Positions 9,164 to 19,301 are shown, counted from the first letter of the stretch. The stretch is 64,000 bases of DNA from Bedellia somnulentella (GCA_963576735.1 OY755191.1:12429608-12493607); one strand, 5' to 3'. Notes: generated by a model from the letters alone, not told the origin. A program made the numbers and translations.

Positions 9164-10818
9164 AGTATTTTCTAAGATTTTCACGATTGCACATTATAAT
9201 TGAAACAACTATTGATTTTCGGATATTTTAATCGCGTGTCACATTATTTTTAAAGCCCGACGTTTCGAAAACTTTTCAGTTATCATGGTCACGGGAAGAC
9301 TGAGGTGTTATTTGTCATTATACAGTTCTATAAAATTATTAATACTAACTACCTTCACAAAATTTTAAGTTACATTTGCGTTTAATATTTGCTATGTACA
9401 AAAAGAGCTAATGTTATCTGGAGTCTTGCTAGTGTTCTTCCCTCGCTTAGTTGTGCTAATGATCGGGTTCCAAGCAGGTGGTAATTGCCAACCATCATCT
9501 CTATTGAAGTTTGGATGTTTCTTTATTTCAATAGACTCGCGTATCATTCTAGGTATCAATCGATTCTCTTTTGCTAGAATTGTAGGTTTGTCAAAACGCA
9601 TGTGGTGGTTTGGCTTATCGAAGGTGTGTTCACACAAAGCAGATCTTCCAGGACGCCTATTCTTCATATCAGCAATATGTTCTCTAACGCGAGTTGCTAC
9701 ACTACGCTTTGTTTGGCCGATGTATGAAAGACCACACTCACAGTCTAGTTTATAAACGCCTGCATCTTGTAAAGGGATCTGACATTTGATAGGTCTTAGA
9801 AACTGACTTATCTTTTGGTGCGGCTTGAAGTAGGTCTTAATGGAAGCACGCTGTAACACAGTACTAATTTTGTCTATTACACCCTTTACAAAAGGTAGAG
9901 TTGCAGGGAGTCTTTCGACAGTAGGTGGTTTATCGGAGGAGCGGTGACGTTGGCGGGGCAATTTCAGCTTGTTGTTGTGAAGAACTTGTTTCACATGACT
10001 GAGCTCTCCAGCAAGATGGTGTTCGTCACAAAGATGTTTGGCTCTCTGAAACAAAGTTTTACCAACAGTAGCTAACTGAGATGGATGGTGGTGTGAGTCA
10101 CCATTGAGGTACCTATCAGTGTGGGTGGGTTTCCTATAAACTGTGTGACTAATTGAGTTATCAGAATTCCTTATCAAGAGGACATCTAGAAAGGCTAAAC
10201 GATTATTAGTCTCTAATTCCATTGTAAATTGGATCTTAGGGTTAATGGAATTAAGATGGTCTAAGAATGCAGAGACTATGTTTTTGGGTAGGATTGCAAA
10301 AGTATCATCTACGTACCTCTTATAAACCTTTGGAGTGACAGGGAAGGATTTTAGTGCAATCTCCTCCAATTGTTCCATGAATATATCGGCTACAATAGGA
10401 GAGACTGGGGATCCCATTGCCACACCATCAGTCTGGATGTAGAATTCCTTATCCCAAAGTAAGTAGTAGTATGATACGCGAGTCTATTGAAATAAAGAAA
10501 CATCCAAACTTCAATAGAGATGATGGTTGGCAATTACCACCTGCTTGGAACCCGATCATTAGCACAACTAAGCGAGGGAAGAACACTAGCAAGACTCCAG
10601 ATAACATTAGCTCTTTTTGTACATAGCAAATATTAAACGCAAATGTAACTTAAAATTTTGAGAAGGTAGTTAGTATTAATAATTTTATAGAACTGTATAA
10701 TGACAAATAACACCTCAGTCTTCCCGTGACCATGATAACTGAAAAGTTTTCGAAACGTCGGGCTTTAAAAATAATGTGACACGCGATTAAAATATCCGAA
10801 AATCAATAGTTGTTTCAG
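9164..10818 (-). mobile_element. Penelope-like retroelement with an inverted 3' segment
   Basis: One insertion bounded by TTATAATATATTT at 9151-9163 and 10819-10831. The left part is a minus-strand Penelope-like element from about 10463 down to its 3' terminal repeat near 9197, plus 30 bp beyond that repeat. The right part (10466-10818) is an inverted copy of the last 350 bp, carrying the final 50 codons and the same terminal repeat. The arms at 9195-9554 and 10466-10818 are almost identical. Inverted or tandem terminal repeats are usual for Penelope elements; here the structure also resembles twin priming. Confidence 0.85.
9392..10463 (-). pseudogene. Penelope-like reverse transcriptase C-terminus fused to GIY-YIG endonuclease
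   Basis: An open frame without internal stops that lacks the N-terminal half of the polymerase. It reads in from YYLLWDKEFYIQTDGVAMGSPVSP (reverse transcriptase motif B region). Counting from the first Met (10423), YVDD at residues 37-40 is the metal-binding motif C. The GIY-YIG nuclease follows: GVY at 222-224, YIG at 234-236, Arg245, His249, and a likely catalytic Glu in MIRESIEIKK. Cys-rich CECG lies between the two motifs as in endonuclease-bearing Penelope families. In the intact family the protein performs target-primed reverse transcription after its own nick. Stop codon at 9392-9394. Confidence 0.85.
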
Positions 10819-10941
10819 TTATAATATATTTTTTATACTCCTAAGTATTAGTACCTCTGCCAATATACTCATAAGCGATAGACGAGGGTTGGCCACTCGA
10901 AACATTTAATTTTTATTAAAGAATAAACATGCCCTAGGAAT

Positions 10942-11285
10942 AATTTATACATAACATAACATAAACGTTATATCCCCGAAGGGGTTGGCAGAGGTACTAA
11001 AACTTCTGAACATCACGTGACTTTGTCACCTGGTGTTCAGAGTACCCACGTTTTGCATGGACAGTGTACTCACGTGATAGGGGGCAGGCCTATCGCCGTT
11101 TTGTACGAATACACTGTCACATGACTAAGTACAACTCAGCCATGTGGGTTTCTTCACGATGTTTTCCCTCACTGTTAACAACCACATATGTCTTTAGAAA
11201 AGACAAATTGGTGTAGGCCCGACCCAGGATTTGAACACTAGTCGTTTGCACGATAACAGAGTGTTCTACCCACTGGGCTATCACG
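10942..11285 (-). mobile_element. SINE-2, full-length copy
   Basis: On the minus strand: tRNA-like head CAACCGTGATAGCCCAGTGG (A box TAGCCCAGTGG) with a B box GTTCAAATCC, then the GTGTAGGCCCGACC-linked body, the CACGTGATAGGGGGC block, and the CTCTGCCAACCCCTTCGGGG module with a TTATG-repeat tail. The flanks share TTATAMA at best, so the target duplication is uncertain. Confidence 0.85.
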
Positions 11286-11825
11286 GTTGCTTATAAATAT
11301 GGCAATATAACATCTGCCGAGTAAGCTAGTTTTAGTATAAATCCGTATTTCGTTAGTTTAAATGTGTCTTTTATTGCTCATTTAAATTAATTACCACACA
11401 TTGCATTTTTCTAAGACCCCGTGTTCCATAGAAGTAAGAAACAGGTTAGCCAACATAATAATCCCATAACGTATATCCCAAAGTGAGTAATATCCAGTCA
11501 AAGATATAATATTCAATTCACTAATTATGTAAATAGCTGTGATTGCATTATCTGAATGGATATAAATCGTGTTGTTATCAACGTTTCCAAAAACGACGAC
11601 TGTTATCGATAAAACATTTCGAAATCTAAATTAGTTTTATCATTGGCCGAATAAATATTCGATATTTTGTAGTTGTTTATCGACAAGTATCTTCAGTTCT
11701 CACGATAATTGGTACTAGTGCAAAGTATTAATAAAGCACGATGCTTAAAAACTATATCTTTTATAAGAGATAGATCACTTGTGAATGGTTTAAGTTGCAA
11801 TTGCAAACATAGATAAATAAATAAT
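11286..11825. other. No recognisable gene
   Basis: AT-rich, with only a 65-codon minus-strand frame of no coding character. Confidence 0.4.
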
Positions 11826-11837
11826 ACATTGAGAAAA

Positions 11838-12177
11838 TGACAATGACAATGGGTAGAACACCGGTTAACGTGCAAGCGACTAGAGTTCAAATCCCGGGTC
11901 GGGCCTACACCAATTTGTTTTTTCTAAAGACATATGTGTGGTTAATTTATCATGATTGTTAACGGTGAGATGGCTGAGTTGTACTTAGTCATCTGACAGT
12001 GTATTCGTACAAAACGGCGATAGGCCTGCCCCCTATCACGTGATTACACTGTCCATGCAAAACGTGGGTACTCTGAACACCAAGTGACAAAGTCACGTGA
12101 TGTTCAGATGTATTAGTACCTCTGCCAACCCCTTCGGGGATATTCGGCGTGAACGTTTATGTTATGTTACATTATGT
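11838..12177 (+). mobile_element. SINE-2, copy with exact 13-bp target duplication
   Basis: Plus-strand SINE-2 flanked by TACATTGAGAAAA at 11825-11837 and 12178-12190. Its first bases (TGACAATGACAATGGGTAG) replace the usual head, so box A is lost while box B (GTTCAAATCC) remains. The 3' module and GTTATGTTACATTATG tail are intact. Confidence 0.9.
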
Positions 12178-12198
12178 TACATTGAGAAAACTCAAACT

Positions 12199-12410
12199 TA
12201 ATGTTGACGCCGTATACCCCCAAGGGGGTGCCAGGGGTACTAGTACTTGTTCACATCAGGTGACATTTTTGGGACCTGGTGTATAGAGTATTATGTTTTG
12301 ATTGGACAGTGTATTTAAGTCTCACGAGACAGGCTTATCGCCGCTTTGTACGAATACACGGTCATACGACTGAGCATAACTCAGCCAATTAGGTTTAAAA
12401 CCGTTACGAA
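12199..12410 (-). mobile_element. SINE-2-related subfamily copy
   Basis: Minus-strand relative of SINE-2 with the same order of blocks (GCCAGGGGTACTAGTACT, ACCTGGTGTATAGAG, GGCTTATCGCCGCTTTGTAC) but many substitutions and no tRNA-like head. It probably belongs to an older or separate subfamily. Confidence 0.65.
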
Positions 12411-12449
12411 AGGTAACCTTCATAAAAAATAAAAATAAAATAAAAATAA

Positions 12450-12753
12450 CTCATAAATAAAAGATGTTATTAAAGGAAAGAAAAATTTCGACACTGGCGG
12501 GGTTCGAACCCGCGACCTTCGGGTATACGCCCCCGTCGCTCTGCCAACTGAGCTACAGTGTCAGTTGGCATCCAGCGCGAAATTTCTCTATCCTTTGTAT
12601 ATATAGTATATATAGTATATGTATACCCGAAGGTCGCGGGTTCGAACCGAACGGCGGGACCGAAGTGTCGAAATTTTTCTTTCCTTTAATAACATCTTTT
12701 ATTTATGAGTAATAATCCCCACATGAGAAATTCATGTCAAAAAACATTAAATT
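12450..12753. mobile_element. tRNA-like SINE (SINE-4), inverted dimer with 15-bp duplication
   Basis: Two copies of a tRNA-headed repeat lie head to head (left arm minus, right arm plus) inside ATAAAATAAAAATAA at 12435-12449 and 12754-12768. The left arm carries a complete cloverleaf-like head (12495-12566 on the minus strand). The right arm has lost the 5' half of the head and starts at GTATACCCGAAGGTCG. Both arms continue into GAAATTTTTCTTTCC and AATAACATCTTTTA. The flanking repeat is A-rich, so its length is slightly less certain than elsewhere. Confidence 0.75.
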
Positions 12754-12768
12754 ATAAAATAAAAATAA

Positions 12769-13380
12769 ATAAAAAATTAAGTATCAAGCCATCCTAAATT
12801 ATATATAACATATCAATATACATTCATCGTACCTGAAATAATTCTAGGTTTTAAAGGTGTTTAATGCCTAAACCTCAAAAGTTTCGTATTCCGTCATATT
12901 TTTATAGACTGTTTTTTGTTTTTAAACTATCTAAAAAAAAACAGAAAAAGTGTCTCCATAGTTTCTGTATTTCAATGAAATTGCTATGTGAGTTTAGGCA
13001 AACGAATTTGGTTTTTAATACGACAATACTCTAGTCAAAGAAAACGATACTTGCATCACATTTCAGCTCGCATCGGCATGTAAAGCATTTCTTTATCCAA
13101 CTTCAAACCAATCACAACTGGCTAATGAGGCGGGCAGTACTACTAATTGCAGTGCGGTCCGTTTTAATTTTAAATAAACAGCGTGTAGGTTGGGAGGTCT
13201 GTCGGACCACACCGGGTAGGGCGGAGCGGTTCGCATATTTGCCGTGATTTGTTTATTACCAGGGTTAATACTGTTAAGATTATGCATGTTAACTCTGGGT
13301 TCGATTACTGATGGGTTAAGTACAGTATATAGATATTTAGCTATAAACTAGGCGGTTATGTCAGTACATGACGACTAGGA
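12769..13380. other. No recognisable gene
   Basis: AT-rich; a GC-richer piece at 13100-13230 shows no domain in either strand. Confidence 0.4.
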
Positions 13381-13384
13381 GGAC

Positions 13385-13790
13385 ATTTAGAGAATGTGCT
13401 AACAGAGGCAGGAGTCCGAAATTTAAAGATTAAATAATATGATAAAGTGCGAGGTTCCGTGTAGTGCCGGCTTAGAATGTAACTAACCTTTCCTACCCAC
13501 GGGTGTCGTAAGAGGCAACTAAGGGTATGGGGCTTTTTAAGTATCAACTCAGAAGGGTTTTTGGGCGATGCGGTTCGAGATCCATCACCAAAGATAATTT
13601 ATTTCTACCACATTGTCCCCTATCAACTCCCAAATGTGGCTGAGGAGTTTCTAGCTCTGAAGCTCTAGCTAACCCTTTTTGGGATTGATGGCCGTAAGTA
13701 TATGTATATATACGAGGTTTCCAGGGTCATGCAAAGTACTGATAGATAGTCTCTGCATACCCAATGTCGTGAGTAAAAGTATGTAGATAA
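13385..13790 (+). mobile_element. RTE LINE fragment interrupted by SINE-1
   Basis: Plus-strand RTE remnant: GAGAATGTGCTAACAGAGGC (the ENVLxxAG coding region) at 13390, and GATAGTCTCTGCATACCCAA with a GTGAGTAAAAGTATG end at 13752-13785. The SINE-1 copy at 13459-13712 splits it at the CGAGGTTTCC site. Confidence 0.65.
13459..13712 (+). mobile_element. SINE-1 nested in an RTE fragment
   Basis: Full-length plus-strand SINE-1. CGAGGTTCC (13450-13458) and CGAGGTTTCC (13713-13722) flank it and are the duplicated target, which is RTE sequence. The insertion is therefore younger than the RTE fragment. Confidence 0.85.
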
Positions 13791-14918
13791 ACCAACGGTC
13801 CATGAACCTAGCAACTTGTCCCAATCACGACATTAAATAGCAATGTCGACCAAAATCATAAATCAGAATACTGTCAACGAATTAACCCCACGACGCGAAA
13901 TCGGTCGCGGTGTTATGGCGGCTCGTAAATTACAATGAATTTGAGCAGTCGCTGTGTGAATGTGCGTCGTAATTATTTATTGTAATATTGGACTACAATT
14001 TCGGAATGAGGATCTTGCTTGAGTTCCTATTTGTAGCCTATCTTAAAGTTTTAAGGATAACAAATATTAATTTACTATGGGCTCTCTCCCTCGAAGTCGG
14101 AGCAGAATAAGATCTTTATCTAGTAAAAAAAACAATTAGATCACTGCTTGCTCTTCAAGTCTGCACTCAGATTGCAAAGAGTAAATCATTCTTCTTAATT
14201 ATGAAATAGTGTTGTAAACAAATGACCCACATTAAAGCGACCGAATGATCATATTCTTTCATAAGAGATTACCAGACGTAGTTATTATGGAACCATGTTC
14301 GATTCAACTTCTTACCATTTTTCTCGCCACGTTTTACAAAAATGAGAACATAGCTGTACCTGAAATGAAAAGATAACAACGTAAGTAAAATAGTTTAAAC
14401 ATATTTTAGTACACGGCGAAGATATACGATGAATAACTCCTAGAACTTGTCTAATACGTAATTGAATTATTCAGAGATAAGCTGTTTTAGGGGTACCTAG
14501 TAGATACCATTCAGGACCTAAAAACAATTTCTAAAACAGGGTTATTTGTTCTCCACCTGGATGATAATTAGATAAATAAAAGTTAATAAAGCCTTCAAGC
14601 TTTCTCCGAAATACTTTAAACCTAGAAACACAACATTTTGTAATATTATGAATCTGGTAGAGGTAAACGCTAAATATCCAAAAACATAATAAACACACAT
14701 TTGAAAATATTTTAACTTGCCTTCGTTACAATATTGTTAACTACGAGTATATATAATTTTTATATTGAATACTTCATCATAGATCAGTAAAGGGGGCAAC
14801 AGTAACACGTTCCAGCCGTGACGCCTCAATTCATTCTCCAGATAAGTTGGTGGCTATAATAACGCCTCCTGTCCAAGCTGTCATATTCCTATTTAGCACG
14901 TGGAATAAAAATGACGTA
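13791..14918. other. No recognisable gene
   Basis: AT-rich DNA, more than 1.1 kb, without recurring repeats or a credible open frame. Confidence 0.5.
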
Positions 14919-14933
14919 TAGAGCTCAAAATTT

Positions 14934-15179
14934 TGTCATGTAGTGCCGGCTTAGAATGTTACTACCCCTTTCTACCCACGAGTGTCGTAAAAGGCGTATG
15001 GGGTATGGGGTTTTCAAGTGGTTTTCGGGCTTTGCTGTTGGAAAACCATCAACAGCGATACTTTATTTCTACCATCTTGTCCCCTATCAACTTCCAAAGG
15101 TGGCTGAGGAGTGTCAAGCTCTAAAGCACTGGCTCCTCCTTTTTGGGGTTTATAGCCGTGAGTATAATAAGTATGTAAG
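14934..15179 (+). mobile_element. SINE-1 with exact 15-bp target duplication
   Basis: Plus-strand SINE-1, 246 bp, flanked by TAGAGCTCAAAATTT at 14919-14933 and 15180-15194. Its 5' end starts TGTCATGTAGTGCCGG, which fixes the family's 5' boundary near GTGTAGTGCC. Some internal length is lost around the TTGCTGTTGGAAAACCATC B-box region. The tail is GTGAGTATAATAAGTATG. Confidence 0.92.
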
Positions 15180-15194
15180 TAGAGCTCAAAATTT

Positions 15195-15925
15195 CTCCGA
15201 CCAATTAAAAGTCGAATGGCGATATCGAACTGACAGCCGGCAGCCGCCATTTGCAATCAGTAGCGGCCATCTTGTCATCCGCCGCGCTCAGTTGGCACGC
15301 TCATCAGTTTTGTGCAACAACATTATCCTGCCATCTACAAAACTGCCGTTCGATTCGTATTCTATGCCCATTCATCATATTTTTTGTAAGCTCTCCGATT
15401 CATCTTTATCTCTTAGGGTGATGAAGTAGTTGGTCATGTTAATTCGATACAAGATTGTTTAATTTCCGGTTTAAAAACACAACATTATTTTCATTTTTGC
15501 TTAAGGCTGCATATGAATCCTAAAAAGTGGTAAATTTCAAATTGAAGTTGAGTGGAGTAAAGATGGTAAATTAAAGGATGACGGGTAATATGTTTCCAGT
15601 CTTATCGTCAATCCACATTTCGATACCCGTATCAAATACTCCTACCAAACCCAAGGAAACATTACATAGAAATGGATTCAGCCGACATTTTGACATAAGC
15701 TAATATCCGTTCATTTCAATAAGGCATATGACAGCGAGATATGTAACATTTCCATGTAAAATTTAAAGAAAAATTTACCGATATTAGCTAACACTACTTC
15801 CATACTAGGTATCCAGACTAGGTAGTCTCATTAGTATTCGTTAGGTTAGGTTAGGTTTGTATTAGTATTCGTTGTATCTAATCATATATGAGATTTATTC
15901 CACGAATATATTTTACAAGCAGTTA
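15195..15925. other. Unassigned, with one SINE-1 scrap
   Basis: At 15538-15606 a minus-strand SINE-1 scrap survives (TTGAGTGGAGTAAAGATGG and neighbouring bases). A GTTAGGTTAGGTTAGG-like run is at 15838-15856. No gene is visible; the 157-codon frame across 14956-15429 begins inside SINE-1 and is spurious. Confidence 0.45.
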
Positions 15926-15929
15926 CTAG

Positions 15930-16115
15930 AGTTGCTAGCAGAACCGACGGCCGTTGGGCTCGAAGGTTGTGGAGTGGCGGCCACATACCGGACGACGCAG
16001 TGTGGGTAGGATACCACGCGGTGGACCGACGACTTGGTCAAGGTCACGGGAAGCCGATGGATGAGAGCAGCACTGGATCGGTCGTTGTGGAGGCCTATGT
16101 CAAGCAGCGGACGTC
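15930..16115 (+). mobile_element. LINE 3' coding remnant, HmRTE-like
   Basis: GC-rich block whose translation follows the tail of a common lepidopteran RTE-type LINE protein: GRW-x-W-x-EWRP-like, GRRSVGR, WTDDLVKV-like, READGW. It ends with a GAGGCCTATGTCAAGCAGCGG segment. Frameshifts are present. This is a different LINE family from the RTE copies at 31, 47 and 49 kb. Confidence 0.6.
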
Positions 16116-16625
16116 TATAGTATGAGCACTCTCAGTTCTTAACCTTTTATAAGAAAGAGGTATGACCATAAATCCATTGTATTTCAGTTCTATTTCAAGG
16201 TGGGTAAGGTCGAAATTATGGTGGCCACTATTTGGCCACTGCCTTATAAAGGGTTAATCTATTTACATTCGTGAACTAGGACTGAAGGACTAGAAGGTTG
16301 TAATAGCCCGAACAATTCTTTGTTGTTGTTGTTGTTCAATTGTTTGTTGAAAAACAAATGTTTCTACATTTAAAACCGTATTATAATCAGATCATTTGTT
16401 AAAGAGCTACGACTCGTCAAAACTATAACACCCTTCTTATACCACCTTTAAAATCGGATAACATTGTCAAGCAAGGTGTAATATGATGGGAGACATTACA
16501 CAAACAATACGTCCTTCTGTCTGTCTGTTCCAAGTTTTTCCGAGCATGCTATTGTTTGTGTATTTCATTGATATATAGAGAGCCGAGTTAAATAAGGAGT
16601 GGCTAGAAAGGATAGAATATTTAAT
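16116..16625. other. Unassigned
   Basis: A TTG-repeat of five units lies near 16321-16336; otherwise nothing is recognisable. Confidence 0.4.
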
Positions 16626-17040
16626 TTGGTATTTACAATTTTAAAAGGTTTGGCGAATTCTTACCATAAGACCATAACTAAATGTGTCTGGAAATTAATG
16701 ACCTACTACACATACATATACTCACGGCTATAAATCACTAGAAGGGGTAGCCAGAGCTAAGGAATTAGAAATTCTTCAGCCACTTTTGGAAGTTGTGTGG
16801 GGAAAAAATGGTAAAATAAAGGTTGTTGGTGATGGGTCTCCAACCGCATCGCCCAAAATCCCTTAAAAGCCCCAATACCGTTAGTCGCCTCTTACCTACA
16901 ACCACCGGAAGAAATGGGGTAGTGTTATTCTAAGCCGACACTACACAGCATTATATAAATTGGTATTTACAATTTTAAAAAGTTTGGCGAATTCTTACCA
17001 TAAGACCATAACTAAATGTGTCTGGAAATTAATGACCTAC
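16626..17040. repeat. 81-bp direct repeats flanking a SINE-1
   Basis: 16626-16706 and 16960-17040 are the same 81-bp sequence with one mismatch (AAAAGG against AAAAAG). A minus-strand SINE-1 lies between them and starts immediately after the left copy. Confidence 0.9.
16707..16949 (-). mobile_element. SINE-1 between 81-bp repeats
   Basis: Full-length minus-strand SINE-1, from a TACACATACATATACTCACGG tail at the left to the GTGTAGTGTCGGCTTAG start at the right. Well preserved: the B-box-like GGTTGGAGACCC is intact. Ten extra bases (ATTATATAAA) separate its 5' end from the right 81-bp repeat. Confidence 0.85.
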
Positions 17041-17177
17041 CCTACGTTTATAATACAATTTCTATTGTTTGATACTAAATTTTCTAAAGTAGCTAGGATG
17101 TTTCTGTTTACTAGTTCTAGCCATCATTTTAATATTTACGGCCGCTTGTTTAAAGGTTTTAATTCGAAATAATTTTG

Positions 17178-17374
17178 TATACATATACTCATAGATATAA
17201 GTCCCAAGAATGCTTTAGAATTAGAAATTCCTCATACACTTTTGGATGTTAAATTGGGAATAGTTAAATAAAGGTTGGTTGATGATGGGTCAAGCCTCAT
17301 CGCCCAACAATCACTTAAAGCCCCCAAAACCAACGGCAATAATGTTAGTGATATTCTAAGCCGACACTGCACAG
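17178..17374 (-). mobile_element. SINE-1, degenerate copy
   Basis: Minus-strand SINE-1 with deletions; recognisable blocks are ATACTCATAGATATAAGTCCC, TGATGGGTCAAGCCTCATCG and TTCTAAGCCGACACTGCACAG. Confidence 0.65.
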
Positions 17375-17870
17375 CCATTTTTATATGTCCCAATTAACTA
17401 AAGTCATTTGAGCTGTCAAAATTGATACAAGGGCCCCGCATCCACATATCGATCACGACGGTCCCATCGATCAAGTGACGTGCGCCGGCGCACGCGAAAT
17501 GATGGATCGCCGCCGCACCACCTGCCGAACGGGGCGCTATGGCACATGTCAACTGTCATATTTGGTGACATTTGCTTATTGACCATTTATTTGTGTCCAT
17601 TATATTGATATTGCTTGGAGCATTTAAATTATCAATCGTATTCAGTGAAACATAATAAGGAGCCTAAGATTTAACTTAAGATTGTCAAAAATTATAATAA
17701 CATACTTAAGTTTTACGTAAGTACTGAGTCTTATATTTTTAATACTATGAATATTTTGAATTTTTTTTTTGTGTAATTAGGAAACATTGTTACAGCTTTT
17801 CATTTTATATTTTATTAATGTTGTGTCCTAAGGCAATTAATAAATTATTTCTTTCTTTCATAATACCAGT
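17375..17870. other. Unassigned, with a GC-rich pocket
   Basis: 17445-17545 is GC-rich with a GTGCGCCGGCGCAC palindrome, unlike its surroundings, but has no open frame or known motif. Confidence 0.35.
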
Positions 17871-18432
17871 GGCGATCGACAGTATCAGGCTACCCCAATT
17901 TCAAGTATATACGTATGGTGACTATACATATGCCACAAATACGCTCCCCACAAAAAACCAAATCGTCGCACTATCAAACAATAAACCGATGAAATGCGCA
18001 GATATTTACGATCACACTGAACAGTAGATCTCAAGGTGCCTTTGGCTCGCGACAAAACGGCGATAGGCCTGCCCCTATCACGTGAGTTGAGTACACTGTC
18101 CAAGCAAAACGTGGGTACTCTGACATGATAACTAAGTGACAATGTTACGTGAAGTTCAGAAGTATTAGTACATCTGTCAACCCCTTCGGGGATATACGGG
18201 GCGTTAACGTTTTAGTTTGTTTGAATATTTTATGACTTTGTATTTAACGTTTTACATTACATGCCGGCGGTGATCGACAGTATCAGCCCACCCCAATTTC
18301 AAATGCAAATGCGTGACTATACAATGTATGAGAAACCAAATCGTCCCGCTATCAAACAATAAACCAATGAAATGAGCAGATATTTACGATTGCACTGGAC
18401 AGTAGATAACCAGGTGCCCGGGGCTCGGGACA
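17871..18432 (+). repeat. Direct duplication of about 170 bp with SINE-2 between the copies
   Basis: 17871-18048 and 18268-18432 are diverged copies of one sequence: GATCGACAGTATCAG, CACCCCAATTTCAA, CTATCAAACAATAAACC, GCAGATATTTACGAT, GACAGTAGAT, and a GGCTCG end. The 5' copy is interrupted at its end by SINE-2. Substitutions are frequent, so the duplication is old. Confidence 0.75.
18049..18212 (+). mobile_element. SINE-2, 5'-truncated copy
   Basis: Plus-strand SINE-2 body from AAAACGGCGATAGGCCTGCC to the CAACCCCTTCGGGGATATACGG module, without the tRNA-like head. It joins directly to the first copy of the local duplication. Confidence 0.75.
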
Positions 18433-19133
18433 CTCGCCATTAAAACTCGGGTCGTGACAATGGTGAGACGGCACTTGTGCGGGCGACTGTACCGAGGACA
18501 CTTCTCATATGAACTGTATCAACATTTTTATATGAGGTTTTATAAAGCAGGTTTAGACACATGGAGTGGATGGATGGAAGTAAAATGACGAACGGAAATA
18601 ATACAGCCATATAACTGATGAATGCAATTTCAAATTGATCATCAAGTATTTTCGAAATAAACGAACCAATTGGGTATTACACGACACAGAAAACGGTAGC
18701 GAGCGAATGTACATGTAGTTTGAGCGAGTACTAAGGCTAAGTTAAAAATATATACGAATATACACGTTCACTGCTATGCTACCATACTCTTGCTAGTAAT
18801 TCGTATAATAATTTATTAAACGAATGTTTCATGATGACAGAACATGTCACTTTTTGATGCATGCAACCGCCCACTATTCATTGATTGAGAAGTCGTTATC
18901 ATATAAATAATATAGCCTAAATAAAACCGCTTTTATAAGGAAGGACGAAAGTGGAACAAGCTCTATTTAGTAGTGAGACAGACAGACAGACAAGCGGCCG
19001 TACAGTATCGTATCGGTTTCACTCTCGTTGGAATCGTGTCAGCTGTGCGCGGGAGACGGTGTGGGAGACTTATTCTGAAGAAATCTTTATCGATTTGAAA
19101 AGATAAAAAAAAACTGAAAACGATTGTGTATGC
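18433..19133. other. No recognisable gene
   Basis: Contains an ACAGACAGACAGACA microsatellite near 18978 and a short GC-rich stretch at 19005-19070; no repeat family or gene recognised. Confidence 0.4.
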
Positions 19134-19147
19134 AAGCATTTTGGCAC

Positions 19148-19277
19148 ATTTTTTTTTTCGAAAGGATTGGTTGCTGCTGGCCCTGTGGCCTGTGCGGCTT
19201 CACCATGACTTTATGTGTGCCGGGCAGCTGAGGGCCGCCCGGCGGGGCAAAGGAGAGTGCCTAAGCTAAATCGGATA
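19148..19277 (-). mobile_element. 130-bp GC-rich retro-insert with poly(A) and 14-bp target duplication
   Basis: AAGCATTTTGGCAC is present at 19134-19147 and 19278-19291. Between the copies lies a GC-rich segment that, on the minus strand, ends in a run of about ten A. It contains CCGCCGGGCGGCCCTCAGC. The poly(A) and the duplication show that it arrived by target-primed reverse transcription. It could be the truncated end of a poly(A) LINE or a piece of a host mRNA; the sequence does not decide. Confidence 0.7.
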
Positions 19278-19301
19278 AAGCATTTTGGCACCAGCATAGG
19301 T

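Noticed and set aside
12495..12566. Functional tRNA gene on the minus strand
   Set aside because: The cloverleaf is good, but the anticodon loop has eight bases and the same head recurs five times with one repeat tail and target duplications, so it is a SINE head.
14956..15429. 157-codon frame starting near 14956
   Set aside because: It begins within a SINE-1 and runs past the SINE's end; no protein features.
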